NCBI RefSeq assembly: GCF_027172205.1
Contig: NC_070604.1
Coordinates: 71,813,023 to 71,877,022 of the forward strand
Origin: Podarcis raffonei
Lineage: Eukaryota; Chordata; Lepidosauria; Squamata; Lacertidae
Reading direction: 5' to 3'
DNA length: 64,000 nt
Shown: positions 21,613 to 33,833 of the stretch, in pieces
Position numbering within the stretch: the stretch's first letter is position 1
Layout: each line of letters opens with the position of its first letter
Position numbers and translations under genes: made by a program
The notes under the pieces: generated by a model
Databases searched by the model: none
What the model was told of the DNA's origin: nothing
The model's input: only the letters and a program-made list of their open reading frames with translations

Positions 21613-23927
21613 CTGCTACAACTGATTGACTTTGCAGTTTTTCCACTGAATGTAGCCTATGCTAGCTAGAATCACTGTGCACCCATCAGCCCGAAAAATG
21701 AGAGCCCACAAGCCTAGACAGATACAACATATAACAATGGTATGTCCTGGGTTACTTTGAAATAGCAGAGAATTTTCTTCTCAGATAATTAAATCTGATT
21801 TTAACACAGAATCACCAATGAAGACTTATGAACTTCACCAGGAGACACATCTACCGGCAAGGAAACTGAAAGGGAAAAAAAGAGTGTGCAGGTGTGCTTT
21901 CAAAGATTAAGCAGTACCCATCTTTTCTTAGTTTGAGCAATAATCTGCAAAGAGACTTCTGTACTATGAGTAGGTGCCTGATTACTACTTCTGAAGGCTC
22001 ACTTGAATAGCTTGCTGACATTGTTCCATCAAGAAATTTAGCCTTCAGACATAGGTCTCTGTGGGTGGTATCCAACTATCTCATTCCACCAGTGCAATGA
22101 TTTTTGCTTTCACAATAAAACACCCCCACTCACTTCTCCCTGTGAGACCTCCTCCCCTCCCCATATCTGTTCCAGAGGGTTGGAGGAAATCCCCATAACA
22201 GATTTAGAGGACATGCAGTGGGTGGAGAGGGAAGTTTCATTGCACAAGTGAGCATTCTTGCGCCTCTGGTACGAGATATTTGGATACCACCCAAAATTTG
22301 TTGGAAAGAAGCAAGTTTTAAACTATGTGATAAGTAACTCAGCAAATGGAAACATCATATAAAACCCTCTGTTGTCAACCTTGTCTCATCTAATTTATTA
22401 CCATCAGGGATGACCTAGGTTCAATTCAGATTTCACTGTGCCTGAACATGACCAAATCCTACCAGTTCTATCATTTTGGGGGCAGGAGATTATCGCTCTT
22501 TAGTGTTTCGTTTTTAATAAACACAGATCAAGAGTGACAGATCTAAACACACATCCCCAAATGTAAAAAATAAAACTTGCCTTGCCTTTGAAGACATTTT
22601 GAACTTCATTTTCATTAGTAAATCTTGTTTTGATCTAATTATTAAAGTCTGTACTAGTAGGCCCTTAAAACCCATCCCGGGAGCTTTTTCTTTTCTTTTT
22701 TAAAAGGGATTCAATTATGTGAAATTTTGTTTGTATTCACACAGTTCCTCTTTACAATTATGTTTAGCACAGTATGCAGCTCTTTACCAGCCATCCATCT
22801 AGTTTGATTCCCACTGAAGTCATAGCTACCGGTTGGTCTCTTGAGCAACGTGTTATGCAAACCCATCTGTGAACTTCTGGGGGACTTTTGTCCTTTCAGC
22901 TAAGAGTTTTGTGCAAGCTTGCCAAGAAGACTTGTTTGCAGCTACCTGAATCCAATTAGAATGTTCCCTTCCCCAGTTAGCTTAATTGGAAAGCTAGCAT
23001 CAAGCCAAATCCTTCTTTTCAAAACTTGGTTTGCAATGAAAAGGTATGTAGTTAGAGGGATGAGAAGGAAAAGATTTTCAATGCCACCTTTGAACATTTG
23101 CCTATACTTGGGTTTTTTGGGTGTTTGTTTGCAGCTTAATAATGTTGTCTCTCATTTTCAGTGACTTGGGAAGTGTTTCACCATCCATCATTTGCCTTCT
23201 AGAATGTACCACTGTTCTGCTCTCAGCAAGAAATGGTGAGAAACTACAGCTTTTGCAGACAAATCAACACCCTTGCCCTGCAGCCACAAACACTTTCATT
23301 TCTAAGATTTATACCATCTTGCGGTGCCACACAAGCACAAGTAAAAACTAGCCATATATTTAAATGATACATACTTCCTTGGCTCTGAGTTTCCTGTAGA
23401 CTGAGCATAATTTTGAAGAGGAAAATGGGTGTGTGTGTGTGTAAATCTACCACACACTCATTTTTAAGATGGGGAAAAGTGATACGTGCTTATACAAGAG
23501 GAAATTCGCCTTTTGGTGGTTACTCTAGGGACAAAAAGTTTTGGTTTGGGGTTCTAAAATATCATCCAAAATGTTAATGGTTTCACTTTAGATTTAGATG
23601 AGTAAACATTGCCGTTGCATTTGTTGCATTTGATAATTATCAGAACTATCCATACAACAGTTTGCCTTTATCCTTCTTAGCATCTGCAAGATGTTTATTT
23701 CCTGAAAGAGGAACTACTTGACCCCTCCTTCAATCCATGGCTGCCCTGATGGCCTTAGCTCATATACAGAGAGCAACTGACCACTAGCGGCATGACAAAC
23801 TCTGGGGAAAGCGGGCTTTGCACTCTTGTTCTCCAGATCCATTTCAGTGATCAAGCTGTCTTCCCACTGAGGACACCCAGCCCCATCAGAAATGGATCTG
23901 CTTTGGCAAGTGCAATTTCCCCTAAAG

Positions 23928-24152
23928 CAGGGGCAGGCCACATTTTTTTCTGTCAAGGACTGGTTAATTGGTGGGGCCAGAGCCTGAAGTTAGCAGGGTC
24001 AAAGCCAAAGGTGGGTGAGGCTTCCCCTTTTCTCTTTCTCTCTGCCGCTCATTTTTTCTCAATTTCTCCTCCAGCTTTGCCATCATTCCCCCACATGAAA
24101 TTAGGCCAAAAGCCATGTGAAATTGGGCTGAGGGCCACAGCTTGCCCACCTG
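23928..24152. mobile_element. hAT-like element, degraded
   Basis: The left end is CAGGGGCAGGCCACA and the right end, on the other strand, CAGGTGGGCAAGCTGTGG, so the ends are rough inverted copies of a hAT-type CAGGGGTGGGC motif. The expected 8-bp duplication is not convincing. Confidence 0.4.
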
Positions 24153-24669
24153 TGCTCCAGAGCATCTCCCAGGCCCCTCAATCCCTGGAGTGTCCTAGCC
24201 TTGCTGGTCTTCCTCCTTTCAGCTGCTGCTTATATATCTGCCTTCTCTTAGTGTGGAAGCAGGGAAAAGGAACAATAAGAACATTTGCAAGCCTTATCCT
24301 CTTCATCTTGGAGCTTGTGCTGTTTAGGCCCAGAGGAAAAAGCAAGCAAATGGGTTGTGGTCATGGGAAGGGCATATAACATGGAAGGTATCCATTGAGT
24401 GCATATTGCTCAAAAACTCCGCCCAAACCCAGAACTGGCAATAGTGGTAGGTGCCAAATGTAGCTTGAGATATGCACCCCTAAATTCAACATCATGGAGT
24501 GATGGAGGGGCAGAAGGGCATTAGGGCATTTATGGATCCTATTGCCTGGGGCAGTTGTCTCAACTTGCCTCGTCTTTGGGCCAGTCTGTCTGAGGTAAGC
24601 CCACAAGTAGGACAAGGGACCAAGTTACCCAAAGGACCGCCTTCTTCCATATAACCCTACCCAAGAATT

Positions 24670-24955
24670 GAGACCTTCCACAGAGACCCATGTGCCACAG
24701 GGCCTTTTGTGTAGCAGCCTCCTGCCTCTGAAAATCCCTTCCCTGGGAGACTGAATGGCCCCATTGCTGTTTGTGGTTAGGAGAGCAGTTAAAACTTTTA
24801 TCTTTAATCAGACTTTTGAGGCCTCCTAGATATTTCAGCTTCTATTGTTTTCTTATTGTCTGCTGTCTTTTGTTTTGTTTTTACAAGCTTTCATTGTATG
24901 CCACTCTGATCTCCTTGGGGAGGAAGAACAGGATATACATGATACTAACTAAATA
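24670..24955 (+). repeat. L2-like LINE 3' remnant
   Basis: Words resembling the L2 RT C-terminal region, such as ATCCCTTCCCTGGGAGACTG and TTTAATCAGACTTTTGAGG, are followed by an AT-rich tail ending in CTAAATAAATA. Frames are broken. Confidence 0.4.
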
Positions 24956-25308
24956 AATAGCTTTTGCACATTCTACAAAGGGTCCACAAAAGGAGAGAAT
25001 GCTTGCCTGCTTGGTCTTACACAACAGAGTTTGTTATGTTTTATGATGTGTGTTGGGGGAGAGGAGATAAATCAAATGAATTTACGTAAAATAGTAAGTT
25101 CAGCGGCTTTTTTTGCTTGTGGAATTTCTCCCACAGAGCTGAAATCAGCATGACTGAGTGTTTTGAAAAAAGAAGGGCATAGGCTCAGGAAAAGGCATTC
25201 AGGGACAATTGAATGAGATTTATAGAGGGAGCACTAAATCCCTCACATATCCTCCATGTGCAATTTGAATGCACATTCAATGCACCCCTGACATATTGCT
25301 ACCCATCA

Positions 25309-25440
25309 GTGAACCTAAGAACAGCCTTCTGGATCAGGCCAGTGGCCCATCCTGTTCTCACTGTGGTCAACCAGATGCCTATGGGAAGCCTGTAAGCAGG
25401 ATTTGAGCACTAGAGCACTGTCTCCTCCTGTAATTTCCAG
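25309..25440 (-). repeat. Unclassified repeat, inverted relative to 25556 and 25968
   Basis: CTGGATCAGGCCAGTGGCCC and TGGTCAACCAGATGCCTATG are the reverse complement of the block found at 25556-25790 and 25968-26176 (CAGTTGGCCATTGGGAGAAC, GGATGCTGGACCAGATGGGC). Abundant in lizard genomes from memory, probably a LINE 3' end. Confidence 0.55.
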
Positions 25441-25555
25441 CGCCTGAGATGTGTACTATACAGTCAGGATGCTTAAGGATAATTATGCTTATATAGAAAA
25501 TGTACCTCCTTTGCCAAGACCTTGTACCTTCAGTTTCCAGCAAATATATTCTACT

Positions 25556-25790
25556 AGTAATAGAGGAAGTTACCCTGAAGATGGCTACATGTTCCAACCA
25601 GGATCAGAGGCAACATTCCTCTGAATACCAGTTGCTTGGAAATAGCTGCCGCAGCCACCGAGGGCTATTGCTTCATTTCCTGTTTGTGAGCTTCCTAGGG
25701 GAATCTGGTTGGCCACTGTGAGAAACAAGAGTCTCTACTACATAAACCTTAGGTATCATCTAGAAGGGCTCTTCTTATGTTTTTAGATGA
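25556..25790 (+). repeat. Unclassified repeat, second copy
   Basis: It has CTCTGAATACCAGTTGCTTG, TTTGTGAGCTTCCTAGGGGA and GGTTGGCCACTGTGAGAAAC and ends near GGGCTCTTCTTATG. It shares order with 25968-26176. Confidence 0.5.
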
Positions 25791-25858
25791 GCCTCGTGAC
25801 ATCAACATGGAAGCACTGATGGATGTTGACTGATCTCTTCTGGAACTATTTGTTTGAG

Positions 25859-25859
<1 letters not shown>

Positions 25860-25898
<39 letters not shown>
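25860..25898. repeat. (GT)n microsatellite
   Basis: About 19 uninterrupted GT units. Confidence 0.95.
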
Positions 25899-25900
<2 letters not shown>

Positions 25901-25967
25901 GGGGGTAGTCTGGATCAAGCTGTCCACTCTGTCTTGCTTCTCTTGTGGATTGCTATGTGAGTTCAAA

Positions 25968-26176
25968 TGCTGACTGTGTTCTACCTGCCCTGTTGGAGAC
26001 AGTATGCCTTTGAATACCAGTTGCTGGGAACTGAAAGAAAGGGGAGGGCTCTTGTACTCAGGTCATGCTTGTGGGCTTCTCATGGGCTTCCAGTTGGCCA
26101 TTGGGAGAACAGGATGCTGGACCAGATGGGCCTTTGGCCTTATCCAACACAGCTCTTATATTCTTATGTTTTAAAG
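25968..26176 (+). repeat. Unclassified repeat, third copy
   Basis: It contains GCCTTTGAATACCAGTTGCT, CATGCTTGTGGGCTTCTCAT, GAACAGGATGCTGGACCAGA and the end CTCTTATATTCTTATG. This is the best preserved of the three copies around 25.3-26.2 kb. Confidence 0.55.
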
Positions 26177-26345
26177 CTATATCAGAACTGATCTCTCACC
26201 CTTTGTTGAGTTATGCTGCAAGTCAAGCCAGCTTGATCTACATCAGGTATGCTTTTTGCATGAGTAATATGTTTCAAGAAACAGTATGTATGCTTTTGCT
26301 AATTCTGCCACATGAAAATATTATGTACCGAGCACAACCTCCAGG

Positions 26346-26500
26346 TGAAGGGCCATAACTCAGTCGTACAGCACATGTCTTGCATGTATAAGCCCCTAGG
26401 TTCAAGCCATGGCTTTTCCAGGTATCTCTAGCTTCAATCCCAGACATCTGTAGATAGGGCTGGTAAAAGCTGTCTGCAACCTTGGAGAGATGCTGTCAGT
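26346..26500 (+). mobile_element. tRNA-derived SINE, plus strand, diverged
   Basis: GGCCATAACTCAGTCGTACA (A-box region), TCTTGCATGTATAAGCCC and AGGTTCAAGCCATGG (B-box region) are followed by a core with GATAGGGCTGGTAAAAGCTG. Same family as 16927. Confidence 0.6.
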
Positions 26501-26544
26501 TTCCAAGTGATGCGGATTGTGTTTACATCAGAGTTTACGATAGA

Positions 26545-26650
26545 GATGTACAGCCTGTTGTTCTCCAGATGTTGTTGGACTACAACTGCCATTACCCCTG
26601 GCCTTTGGCCATCCTGTCTGAGGCTGTTGGGAGAACACCTGGAAGGCCTA
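26545..26650. repeat. Palindromic interspersed repeat
   Basis: Left arm GTTCTCCAGATGTTGTTGGA, then CTACAACTGCCATTACCCCT, centre TTGGCCATCCTGTCTGAGGC, right arm TGTTGGGAGAACACCTGGAA. It is a member of the family at 4688. Confidence 0.65.
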
Positions 26651-27599
26651 AGCTTCTTTAACCCAGAGCTAAATGTACCAATAATATCACATGATACTTC
26701 TTGTGTTACACATTTTCCCCAAAATGTAAGAAGAACCAGAGACTCTATGCTGGTGCCTTGAATAAGACTAATGTCTGCGCTTGGGAATGTGTACATTTTA
26801 AATCAATACAGACTATGCTGTGACATTTCCAGTCTCTGTGGCTTCTTGCTTTGTGTTAATCAAGTGGAAGTGTATTGGGAAGACATCTGGGATTTTCGTA
26901 TTCAATGGAACTGTTAATGTTCATGGATCATCCCTTTCCATAGTCAGCAATGGGATCTGGATCGTGACCTACAGGATTTGCTAGCATAAGAACGTGTATG
27001 AATCCTGTAATCTTTACGACAATATCTTAATCCCAATTTCTGGAAAATCCATTTATGAGAATTAAAGTTTACAGAAGGAATAACAAAGAATGAGAGCATT
27101 TCAGTATACCAATGAGAAGTGGGTGAAAACATCTGCTTTGGACAGAATAGATGCATCTAGATTAATTATCTGGGTTCTTATATGGTCTTTGCTCGCACCA
27201 TTTTGACCCAATCAGTCAGATCCTTTTCATCATGTTCCATTTCCAGCATATGCTGTCCAGTTGAGCCACTTAACTCCAGCGCTGAACACAAATCTAAACA
27301 AGATTAATCAGTTATGCCTCAGAGAACATGTCCTTTTCTGGAATTGTAAGCTGCAACTCTATCAGGAATGCAATGTAGTTGTCATTTATGTCCTCCAGAT
27401 TATTAGAAGAAACTGCAATGTAGGGAATCATGTGGTAGGTCTATTCTCGTAGGGCTTTTACAGATTTAAAAGTCAGGTTTTGTTATTAATGCTAATACTA
27501 TGTAGCCCAACATCCTGAGCTGATGTGATGAATGGAGTGGCAGCCTTTTCTGAAGGAAATTGTCCACCCACTGTTTAGCCTTCTTTCCTGCAAACCATG

Positions 27600-27960
27600 T
27601 ATTGGTGACCTCATAATTGGACTACTGGAAAGCACTGGATGCAACTATCCCAAAATTCAGCTGCTAGGAGGCTAAGTGGGACACTCAGCTTTACACAAAT
27701 TACACCAATGTTGAAAGATCTGTTACTGGCTGCTTATTAGCCATGAAACCAAAGTGAAGGTTTCGCTGTTGACATTTCAAGACCTAGCAGCCTGGGACCA
27801 AGATACCTGTTGGATGTTCCACAACCTGCCTTCTTGCTGATAGCACCCACCTTCTGTAATGCCTTTGCCAGAGTAATTTGTGAGCCAGAAACAATAATGA
27901 CCTTTAAAAGCTTCTTAAAAACTTACATGTTTCTGAATGTGCAAAGAGAAATAAAAGTGT
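27600..27960 (+). repeat. Old L2-type LINE remnant
   Basis: The order of words corresponds to the C-terminal RT region of L2 elements (TTACTGGCTGCTTATTAGCC, CCTGGGACCAAGATACCTG, GAGCCAGAAACA). The frames are broken by stops, so this is an ancient copy. Confidence 0.4.
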
Positions 27961-28214
27961 GAAAAGTAGCAGCCGAAAGCTGTAATTTAACAGTATGATC
28001 CTAATCCTTGTGTACTCAAAATAGGGATGAGCAAGTATATCAGTTTGGTTTCTTGTTTTTCCAGTCTACTTTGTATTTCCTCATCTATTTGCGGATTATT
28101 ATTATTTTTTAAACAATCCTCACAAAAATTCACAAACATTTGAGTACGAATTTTTCCTAACATTTGCATGCAATTTTGCTTAACATATGCAAAACAATTT
28201 GCAAAGCAATTTTC

Positions 28215-28320
28215 TCTAACAGAATTTGTATAGATTGTAAGGTTCTTGGGGCGCAGGGACTTGTCCTCTTTAAAATTCTGTGCATAGCACATACTGATGA
28301 TGCTACATAAAGCAATCAGT
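28215..28320 (+). repeat. LINE 3' end fragment (L2/CR1 type)
   Basis: GATTGTAAGGTTCTTGGGGC, GCAGGGACTTGTCC and GATGATGCTACATAAAGCAA follow the order of a common vertebrate LINE 3' end. Confidence 0.45.
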
Positions 28321-29534
28321 ATTTAGAAGAGAAGCAATAAAGATAGCAACACTCACTAATAGATTCTGATGATCAGAAGAAGCTTCATATTCTAATACTA
28401 TGACTATAGGAACAGTTAATGAAATGACACAGAGAATGGAGTGATGCAGCTCATACATTTGTAATGACATAATAGAAATATAATAAGTAACCATTAAAGT
28501 TTACAGTCTGATATCAGTAATCTCTGCCCTGGACTCCTTTGGGAAGAAGGCTCCTGGGGTTCCTGGAAGATTGTGGCCCTCTCACTTTAAAAAAGTTTCC
28601 CCATTCCTTTTAAATGTAACATATTTAATATCTTTAAGTTGCTATAAGGCTTTTATTTGTCACAGCTTCTTCCTGGTATTCTGCTGAACTTGATGGTTCA
28701 GGGAAGAATTAACATCTTCTCTCTGTAAAAGCAGCTAGGAAATCAATAATGAAATTAAGTAGAACAGATGTGAATTACTCAACTTTGTCAGGAACAGAAG
28801 TGTGCAGCTGTCTTCCAACAAGATTTAGCTTCCATATTTTTGAACTAACCACAACCTGGCTCAGAACTATATCTTGGATGCCAGGGAAATCATAATTTAT
28901 AGGGGGCAGAGGTACCGAAAACTTTGTAGAATTCCCATAGTAACGGCAGCAGACTGGACACAACTCTGACTCTGCAGCTCTTCGGACCATGGGAGGTTTC
29001 AACTTGGGAAAAGTGGAGGAAAACTACACTCTACCGAGCGTGTTTATCAAAAAGTTTTGTACTCATTTTTGAAAACCACTTCCAAAAAATGAATGCATTC
29101 CATTTGCTATATCCGACAGCATGGCTGAAGACATATTTTAAAGCGCTATTCATGCATTATATGGAATGCATCAGGGCTTAAAGTGACACAGGACAAGAAA
29201 GCATCAACCCCAACACCCCCTCATATGTTGGCTCCACTTCAGACCTTTGTGTGCTGAACATGAAGGTCTGAAACAGACTTCTAAGTCCATTCAGCCCCAG
29301 TGTCCCCACACATGTCAGCTCCACTTTAGACCTTGGAGTGTTTAGTGTGAAGGTCTGAGGGAGGATTCAACTAAATGTGTTCAGCTGAGCATGCTTAGAA
29401 TCTCCCCTGTGATTGGCAAGGTCTGTTATGATGTGAAAACCCCCTAACCATGCTCAGCTGAACACAGTAAGAATCTCCCTTCAGATCTTTGCACTCAACG
29501 CATGAAGGTTTGAAGCAGGGTTAGCCAAGGTATT

Positions 29535-29640
29535 GTTCTCCTGATATTTTGGGGCTTTGTCACTGACCATTGACTAGGTTGGCTGGTGCTGATAAGAGCT
29601 GGAATCCAAGAACATCTGGATGGCATCGGGTTGGTTACTC
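29535..29640. repeat. Palindromic interspersed repeat, diverged
   Basis: TTCTCCTGATATTTTGGGGC opens the copy and CCAAGAACATCTGGATGGCA closes it, around the centre GACCATTGACTAGGTTGGCT. Confidence 0.5.
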
Positions 29641-29705
29641 TTGAGCTAAAGTTCCCTCCCATGATTTGGGGATTGGTACACAGCCCCGCTCCTCTACATC
29701 AGGTA

Positions 29706-29820
29706 TGCAAAATCTTTGACCTTCAGATGGTGTAGAACTACAACTCTCATCATCCCTGTCCATTGACTATGCTTTCTGGAGCTGATGGGAGTTGTAATTC
29801 ATTAACATCTGGGGATAGTA
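29706..29820. repeat. Palindromic interspersed repeat
   Basis: ACTACAACTCTCATCATCCC on the left and GATGGGAGTTGTAATTCATT on the right form the inverted arms of the family, flanked by CTTCAGATGG and AACATCTGGGG. Confidence 0.7.
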
Positions 29821-30317
29821 TTCTTTTTAAAAAATGTGAACTGATGTTAAAATGAAGATCCAGTCATCATCACACACCTTACATAGCCTTTATCTTGCCT
29901 GATCAGTTTTTCTGAAGTGATAATTGAGTGAATGGAGTGATGTGATGGGTACAAAGGGAGTGTGGTTGTCGAATGAGTATGAGACTATGATAACTGTCAG
30001 GAAATCTTCATTGCTTCTGCTCAGTTATGAACCTCTTGCCTACCTTGGAATATTGACTTCTGGACCTCCTGCTTGCTGTCATATTTTGGAGTAGTAGCTT
30101 GCTAATAAATGTGCTATATTTTGTAATGCACATTTTGTTTTTTGTTTTACCTAAGTACATTGTGTACAAGTCTATTGCTTATATTTCTTAATGTGATGAA
30201 TTGTATTAGTAGTATTTGGAATTTGGATTTTTATATTTAAAAGCATGTGTTTTTATATATGGAAATTGCTTTGTGATTTCTTGAAAGTAATGCAAGTTCA
30301 ATAAATCAACAAATATA

Positions 30318-30908
30318 ATGCAGGAGGGGCACCAAGAGGAGAGCCTCAAATTAAGATCTCGGTGGCCAGGTGAACTAGTTCATGAGATGACAGAGGAAGA
30401 AGTAGCCAAAACAGTACAAAATGCATTCAGAATGAAAGTAAGGACAAGTAAAGCAAAGAAATTTCCTGGAGACTGTTTGACTACTTTCAAGGACAGAGAG
30501 ATGAGAAATTTGATTTTACAGAGAAATAGAGAGAAAAGGTTATATATAGACGGGAATTACATAATCATCTTTAAAGATATACCAATAAGGCTGTTGAAAC
30601 GAAGAGACCCATATAAACCACTGGTGCAGATCCTCAAGAAAAATAAGATTGACTTCAGATGGGAATTTCCGGAGGGAGTCTCATTCTTCTATAAAGGCAA
30701 GAAAAGAAGATTGACAAACCCAGAGGAAATAGGGAAATTTACGAGACGATACAAGGAATTACAGGTGGAAGAAGAGACCAAGGGAGCAGAGGGAGGAGCA
30801 GGATCCAAGGAGGAGTCTGAATCAGGAGAGGAAGATGAACAGAATGGAAAGAAATTGGAAGAAGAAGAGGAAGAGGAAGAGGAAGAAGAAGAGGTAGACA
30901 GATTATAA
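30318..30908 (+). pseudogene. L1 ORF1 protein remnant (RNA-binding C-terminal part)
   Basis: Open frame of 196 codons. Residues about 25-130 look like the RNA-recognition and C-terminal domains of L1 ORF1p, the nucleic-acid chaperone that coats L1 RNA (FPGDCLTTFKDREMR, then FRWEFPEGVSFFYKGKKRRL). The N-terminal coiled coil is absent. The end is a glutamate run (residues about 179-192) coded by GAA/GAG repeats, which looks like slippage expansion. Confidence 0.8.
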
Positions 30909-30943
30909 GGAAATAAACTAAATTTATTTAATTGGAAGGTATC

Positions 30944-33516
30944 ATGGCGTTAAAATTATGGAATTGGAATATTAATGGAATGAATGATAAGAGGAAACGG
31001 AATAAAATTGAACAATTTTTAAAAAAGAAAAATCTGGACATTATATGTTTGCAAGAAACTCATGTGGCAAAAAGACCCAGCTGAACGCCCCAATAGAAAA
31101 AGAGGAAGTAAAAGAGGTGATAAAAGAGTTGAAGAGAGGGAAAGCTCCGGGACCTGATGGATTTACATCAAGTTATTATAAAGAAATGAAAGACGTGTTG
31201 ATGATCCCTTTGATGGAAGTCATGAATAACATTTTAAAAGAAAGAGATATTCCAGATACGTGGAAAGAAGCATATATTACACTGATCCCCAAACAGGATT
31301 CGGATTTAACTCAAGTTAAAAACTATAGGCCTATTTCACTATTGAATACGGACTACAAGATATTTGCGGGAATTTTAGCGAAGAGATTGAAAAGGATACT
31401 AACAAGACTTATACATAAGGATCAAGCAGGTTTCCTACCAGGCAGACAAATGAAAGATAATATAAGAAATATAATTAATGTCCTAGAATATCTGACTGCT
31501 AGGAATGATAAACAAGCAATTTTAATGTTTGTGGACGCTGAAAAGGCCTTTGACAATATTATATGGGAGTTTATGTTGAAAAATTTAGAATATATGGAGG
31601 TGGGGAAAGAGTTTTTCAATGGTATAAAGGCAATCTACACAGAACAGAGAGCTAAATTGATAGTTAACAATGTTATTACTGAAGATATAAAAATATCTAA
31701 AGGAACAAGACAAGGTTGCCCACTTTTGCCATTGTTATTTATAACGGTTCTGGAAGTCTTTTTAAATGCAATTAGACAAAACAAACAAATAAAAGGGGTG
31801 ACAGTGGGTCAAAATGAGTATAAAGTTAAAGCTTTTGCCGATGATTTGGTAATGACTATGGAAGAACCAATAGAAAGTGTAAAAGAGGTATTGGAGGAGA
31901 TGGAACAATTTGGAAAGGTAGCTGGATTTAGACTGAATAAGAGAAAGACCAAAATGATTGTGAAAAATATGGAACAAACTAAGATTGAAATAATGCAGCA
32001 ACAAACGGAGATAGAGGTGGTGAAAAAGGTAAAATACTTGGGAATTTGGTTATCATCCAAGAATATTGATTTGTATCAAAATAATTATATTCTGGTTTGG
32101 AAGGGAATAAAAAAAGATCTGCAGGTGTGGGGCAGAATGAAATTATCATTTTGGGGAAGAATATCCACGGTAAAGATGAGCGTACTGCCAAAGATGTTAT
32201 TTTTATTTCAGACTATACCCATTATAAAGGGTATAGGAATCTTCAAAGAATGGCAAAGAGTGATTTCAAGGTATATCTGGCAGGGGAAGAAGCCAAGAAT
32301 AAAATTAAAGTTATTGACGGATGTAAAAGAAAGAGGTGGCTTCGCCCTGCCAGATATAAAACTATATTATGAAGCAGCATGCCTATGTTGCTTAAAATAA
32401 TGGATAAAATTAGAAAATAAGGAATTATTAGATCTTGAAGGTTTTGATAACAGATTTGGTTGGCACGCGTATTTATGGTGTGATAAGAAGAAAGTTCATA
32501 AAGGCTTTGGAAACCACATCTTCAAGAGTTCTTTAATAGAAGTATGGGATAGATACAAAAATATATTGGAGCCAAAAGTCCCACATTGGTTGTCTCCATT
32601 GGAGGTAATGAGTGTTAAGAAAATTAATATGAGAGGTAAATGGAGTACATATGGTGAACTGGTAATTAAAGAAGGAGGAAAATGGAAACTGAAACCATTT
32701 GAACAAGTCAAAGATCATGTATATGATTGGCTGCATTATTTTCAAGTAAATGAAATGTTTAAAAAAGATTTGAAAGAAAAGGGTTATGTAGAAAAAGAAT
32801 CTAATTTTCAAAGAGACATAATAAACAATGAATATAAAACTCTGTCAAAAATGTATAAGATGCTGTTGGAATGGCATACGAAAGACGAAGAGGTTAAATC
32901 GGTAATGATACAGTGGGCAAAAGATTTTGGGTATAATATCCAATTTGATGAATGGGAAAAATTGTGGAAAGAGAATATAAAATTTACTGCATGCACGATA
33001 TTGAAAGAAAATGTTATGAAAATGTTTTACAGATGGTACATCACACCTGTAAAGTTAGCAAAGATGTATAAGACGTGTAACAAATGTTGGAAATGTAAAG
33101 AAAAAGAAGGGACGTTTTTTCATGTGTGGTGGGAATGTAAGAAAGTGAAAAGCTTTTGGGAAATGATATATAATGAAATGAAAAAAATGTTAAGATATAC
33201 TTTTGTAAAAAAACCGGAGGCTTTTCTTTTAGGGATTGTAGGAAAGGATATAAGAAGAAAAGACTGTAAACTCTTCCAATATGCAGTAACGGCAGCCAGA
33301 ATCTTGATGGCCCAGAAATGGAAACAAGAGGAAATACCGACGATAGAAGAATGGAGACTGAAAATGACAGACTATGCGGAATTGGATAAATTAACTGGGA
33401 AAATCAGATACACCAAAGACCAAAAGTTCATCGAAGACTGGGGAAAGTTTGTAGATTATCTGAAAAACGTATGTGGCGTGAACACAACGCTAGTGGGATT
33501 TCAAGAGGCACTGTAA
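30944..33516 (+). pseudogene. L1 ORF2 remnant: endonuclease stub, reverse transcriptase, C-terminal domain
   Basis: ATG at 30944 starts MALKLWNWNINGMNDKRKR and CLQETHV, the first 45 residues of the apurinic-like endonuclease with its asparagine and glutamate, and ends at TGA 31082-31084. The reverse transcriptase is in another frame (31045-32400): KGKAPGPDG-type RGKAPGPDGF, NYRPISLLN, FVDAEKAFDN, GTRQGCPL and the catalytic FADDLVM. After one TAA at 32398-32400 the same frame continues to 33516, with a cysteine-histidine knuckle CWKCKEKEGTFFHVWWEC near 33090. The break between endonuclease and RT removes several hundred codons. No functional protein could be made. Confidence 0.85.
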
Positions 33517-33783
33517 AAATAGAGAAGTATTGTTAATATGAAATAGTGGGAGAAGGGAAGTATAATGGCAATACGAAAGAAGGGAACGTGTAACCAAAGT
33601 TATAAATATGGATGATTGTCAGAGACGCTGAAGGAAGTTCAAAAAAGAAACAATTTGTTGTATTTTGGATAAAATTGTATAACTGTTTGGAAAATCAATA
33701 AATTTATTTATATAAAAAAAAGAGAAAATATAAAAATGTGCAAGTGGATAGTTACATGGCATTTTAGCATTTATCCTTATTCT

Positions 33784-33786
<3 letters not shown>

Positions 33787-33830
<44 letters not shown>
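33787..33830. repeat. (CA)n microsatellite
   Basis: About 22 uninterrupted CA units, just after the L1 tail. Confidence 0.95.

Positions 33831-33833
<3 letters not shown>

Larger units (their letters stand above)
30310..33722 (+). mobile_element. L1 LINE: truncated, with an internal deletion
   Basis: In order: the C-terminal part of ORF1 (30318-30908), the ORF2 start (ATG at 30944), an abrupt join into the reverse transcriptase about 31075, the rest of ORF2 to 33516, a short 3' region with AATAAATTTATTTATATAAA and an A-rich tail at about 33713-33722. The first part of ORF1 is missing (5' truncation). Most of the endonuclease and the linker before the RT are also missing, and a TAA at 32398-32400 interrupts ORF2. 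Flanks share AAATATAA (about 30309 and 33727), a possible target duplication. A complete L1 would be about 6 kb. Confidence 0.9.

Noticed and set aside
23792-24379. 195-codon open frame
   Set aside because: No domain, no splice context, and it overlaps a degraded hAT-like repeat; a chance frame in GC-richer DNA.
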